Source of the DNA: Bacteroidota bacterium
Lineage (GTDB): Bacteria; Bacteroidota; Bacteroidia; Chitinophagales; LD1
NCBI GenBank assembly: GCA_028288545.1
Contig: JAQBNQ010000152.1
Location: forward strand, 1 to 6,824
DNA: 6,824 nucleotides
Reading direction: 5' to 3'
Shown here piece after piece: positions 5,011 through 6,824 of this stretch (positions within the stretch are counted from its first letter, which is position 1; each line of letters begins with the position of its first letter). A program made the position numbers and the translations under genes. A model generated the notes under the pieces. The model did no database searches. It was given only the letters and a program-made list of their open reading frames with translations, and had not been told where the DNA came from.

Positions 5011-5100
5011 TTTGGGTTAGGGATAGAAGCGGAAAGACCGTTTCGGGCTTGGAGCGGATCGCCCGGCCCCGTACCGATGCAAATCGGTACGGGGAAACCC
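5011..5100 (+). ncRNA. candidate structured RNA element upstream of uvrB (recurrent Bacteroidota intergenic motif)
   Basis: On the plus strand the element can fold as an outer helix GGG (5014-5016) with CCC (5067-5069), then GGG (5020-5022) with CCC (5062-5064). Purine-rich internal loops follow (AGAAGCGGA opposite GGAGCGGAT) and an inner hairpin AAGACCG-TTT-CGGGCTT with one A-G mismatch (5034-5050). The perfect 12-bp hairpin at 5067-5094 and the tail AAACCC come next. The pattern GGGATAGAAGCGG ... GGAGCGGATcGCCCGGCCC resembles a structured intergenic element I remember from many Bacteroidota genomes; it might belong to the Flavo-1 type of motif, but I cannot verify the family. No promoter of its own is clear. 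It lies 66 bp before the uvrB start. Confidence 0.45.
5067..5094. repeat. perfect 12-bp stem hairpin with GCAA tetraloop
   Basis: The arms CCCCGTACCGAT (5067-5078) and ATCGGTACGGGG (5083-5094) are perfectly complementary around GCAA, a GNRA-type tetraloop on the plus strand. No T-run follows, so it is not a classical terminator. It could be the 3' domain of the structured RNA above or a REP-like palindrome. Confidence 0.85.
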
Positions 5101-5119
5101 TCACATCTTGCAGATAAGC

Positions 5120-5150
5120 TTTACTTACAAAAAGGAAAGCCGTAAATTTA
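5120..5150 (+). promoter_or_regulatory. candidate Bacteroidota-type promoter of uvrB
   Basis: TTTA (5120-5123) and TAAATTTA (5143-5150) each match the -33 TTTG and -7 TAnnTTTG consensus with one difference, and the spacer is 19 bp. Transcription would start around 5155, leaving about 10 bases before the ATG at 5167. In that case the structured element at 5011-5100 would not be part of this transcript. Confidence 0.35.
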
Positions 5151-5166
5151 CACCCCGCAAATAATT

Positions 5167-6824
5167 ATGGACTTTAACCTAACCACCAAATACCAACCTT
5201 CCGGCGATCAGCCAGAGGCGATTAAACAACTCATCGAGGGCATCGGCAACGGCGACCGCGACCAGGTGTTGCTTGGCGTTACGGGTTCGGGTAAAACCTT
5301 TACGGTGGCCAATGTGATTCAAAGTGTACAAAGGCCCACGCTGATATTGACGCATAACAAAACGCTGGTTTCGCAATTGTATGGCGAGTTCAAACAGTTC
5401 TTTCCGGATAACTCGGTGGAGTACTTTGTTTCGTATTACGATTACTATCAGCCGGAGGCCTATATTGTTAGCAGCGGTACCTACATTGAAAAGGATCTTT
5501 CCATTAACGAGGAGATTGATAAGCTGAGGTTAAGAACCACCGCCTCGTTGCTTTCGGGCCGGCGCGATATTATTGTGGTGGCCTCGGTAAGTTGCATATA
5601 CGGTATGGGCAACCCGGTTGATTATGAGAACGGCATTATCCGCATCCGCACTTCGCAGAATATCGGGCGCAATCCTTTTCTCCATACTCTGGTGCAGAGT
5701 TTGTACTCGCGCTCCGATGATCTGGGCCGCGGAACCTTTAGAGTAAAAGGCGATGTAGTGGAAGTAGCTTTGCCTTATGTAGATTATGCATATCGCGTTA
5801 CTTTTTTTGGCGATGAGATTGAAGAGATAGAAAGCTTTGAGCCATCCTCCGGCAGAACCCTGGGCAAGTTGACTAACGTGGCCATCTTTCCTGCCAACCT
5901 GTATGTTACAGCTAAAGATAAGTTGCTGCTGATATTGGATGAGATACGGCTGGAGTTGGATACACAGTGTAATTACTTTAGGGAAACCGGCAAACACATA
6001 GAAGCCGCCCGCTTAAAAGAGCGCGTTGAATTTGATATGGAAATGATGCGCGAGTTGGGTTACTGCTCGGGCATAGAAAACTACTCGCGCTTCCTCGATC
6101 GCCGCGCAAAAGGAACGCGGCCATATTGTTTGCTCGATTATTTTCCGGATGACTTTTTGTTAGTGATTGATGAGAGCCACGTTACTATTCCGCAGATTGG
6201 CGGTATGTATGGCGGGGATAGAAGCCGTAAAATGAATTTGGTGGAGTATGGTTTCAGGTTGCCTTCTGCGCTTGATAACAGGCCGCTTAATTTTCATGAG
6301 TTTGAAAAGATAGTGAGCCAGGCAATTTATGTAAGCGCCACACCCGGTGATTATGAAATGGAAAAAACCGGCGGCTTAATTGTTGAACAGGTTGTTCGTC
6401 CAACCGGTTTATTAGATCCACCTATCGAGGTTCGCCCTAGTCTAAATCAAATTGACGACCTGATGGAAGAGATTGACGAGTGCGTTAAGAAAAACGAGCG
6501 GGTACTCATCACAACCCTTACCAAGCGCATGGCCGAGGAGTTGAATAAATACTTAGGCCGCATCAACGTAAAGTGCCGTTACATACATAGCGAGGTGGAT
6601 ACGCTGGAACGTGTAGAAATTATCAGCGACCTGCGTTTAGGAAAATTTGATGTGCTGATAGGCGTGAACCTATTACGTGATGGATTGGACTTACCTGAAG
6701 TTTCGTTGGTGGCCATATTAGATGCCGACAAAGAAGGCTTTCTGCGTAACCGCCGAAGCCTGATACAGGTATCGGGCCGTGCAGCGCGTAACTCTAACGG
6801 CAAAGTAATTATGTACGCGGATAA
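5167..6824 (+). CDS. uvrB: UvrABC system subunit B, excision-repair helicase (3' end outside window)
   Basis: UvrB takes damaged DNA from UvrA, verifies the lesion with its ATPase and beta-hairpin, and recruits UvrC for incision. The frame gives 552 complete residues and runs off the window; the family is about 670 residues, so the C-terminal part with the UVR (UvrC-binding) helices is missing. Visible motifs are the N-terminus YQPSGDQPEAI, Walker A GVTGSGKT (37-44), the beta-hairpin YYDYYQPEAY (90-99), Walker B IDESH (334-338), motif III SATPGDYE (390-397), motif V VNLLRDGLDLPEV and motif VI QVSGRAARN (534-542). The ATG at 5167 gives the conserved N-terminus. Two positions differ from the patterns I remember: LLRDGLD instead of LLREGLD, and QVSGRAARN instead of QT(A/I)GRAARN. 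Base composition is higher in G+C than the left half of the window. Identification is certain. Confidence 0.98.
   Translation, partial: MDFNLTTKYQPSGDQPEAIKQLIEGIGNGDRDQVLLGVTGSGKTFTVANVIQSVQRPTLILTHNKTLVSQLYGEFKQFFPDNSVEYFVSYYDYYQPEAYIVSSGTYIEKDLSINEEIDKLRLRTTASLLSGRRDIIVVASVSCIYGMGNPVDYENGIIRIRTSQNIGRNPFLHTLVQSLYSRSDDLGRGTFRVKGDVVEVALPYVDYAYRVTFFGDEIEEIESFEPSSGRTLGKLTNVAIFPANLYVTAKDKLLLILDEIRLELDTQCNYFRETGKHIEAARLKERVEFDMEMMRELGYCSGIENYSRFLDRRAKGTRPYCLLDYFPDDFLLVIDESHVTIPQIGGMYGGDRSRKMNLVEYGFRLPSALDNRPLNFHEFEKIVSQAIYVSATPGDYEMEKTGGLIVEQVVRPTGLLDPPIEVRPSLNQIDDLMEEIDECVKKNERVLITTLTKRMAEELNKYLGRINVKCRYIHSEVDTLERVEIISDLRLGKFDVLIGVNLLRDGLDLPEVSLVAILDADKEGFLRNRRSLIQVSGRAARNSNGKVIMYAD

Noticed and set aside
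4922..5117. Two opposing short frames (about 60 codons each) upstream of uvrB
   Set aside because: They overlap the structured element and the perfect hairpin, and neither has a recognisable product.
5530..6803. Minus-strand frames inside uvrB
   Set aside because: They are antisense to an unmistakable uvrB coding sequence.

Overview
The window comes from a member of the Bacteroidota, probably an environmental Cytophagales, Chitinophagales or Sphingobacteriales type. This rests on the UvrB sequence, on start regions without Shine-Dalgarno signals, on sequences resembling the Bacteroidota promoter (TTTG, about 20 bp, TAnnTTTG), and on a structured intergenic element of a kind I recall from many Bacteroidota genomes. 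No species call is possible.

Layout. (1) Bases 1-371, plus strand: C-terminal part of a gene that looks like the clade 3 alpha-glutamyl/putrescinyl-thymine pyrophosphorylase family, a DNA-base-modification-related family of unproven role. (2) Bases 401-1901, minus strand: a toxin-antitoxin type operon, a HigB-like toxin overlapping by 4 bp a HigA-like DNA-binding domain fused to an ImmA/IrrE zinc protease, with a possible 28-codon ORF behind it. (3) Bases 1902-2226: non-coding, with a candidate operator and promoter for higB and an 84-bp decayed copy of the 3' end of the gene at 3501-4640. (4) Bases 2227-3267, minus strand: a full-length YhcG/DUF1016 PDDEXK nuclease. (5) Bases 3501-4640, minus strand: an SH3-containing lipoprotein with an unusually long DnaJ-like CxxC array. 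(6) Bases 4641-5166: non-coding, with a candidate structured RNA ending in a perfect 12-bp hairpin. (7) Bases 5167 to the end, plus strand: uvrB, the core excision-repair helicase subunit, cut by the window edge.

The left part (1-3500) is AT-rich and made of accessory gene types: base-modification-like enzyme, toxin-antitoxin-protease, PDDEXK nuclease. It looks like a small variable or defence-type island beside the housekeeping gene uvrB. Nothing shows that these genes form one system: the first gene converges on the toxin-antitoxin operon, and yhcG is separated from higB by 325 bp.

The most unusual signals are in and around yhcG. Three perfect inverted repeats (11-12 bp arms) share the same 3-nt centre (GCT on the gene's strand). 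Two lie inside the coding sequence at equivalent codons and keep perfect pairing although three stem base pairs and three encoded residues differ; the third lies just after the stop codon. In addition, yhcG is bracketed by 84-bp direct repeats (81 of 84 identical) that duplicate the last 26 codons and stop of the neighbouring lipoprotein gene, as if the nuclease had arrived as a cassette that preserved the 3' end of its target gene.
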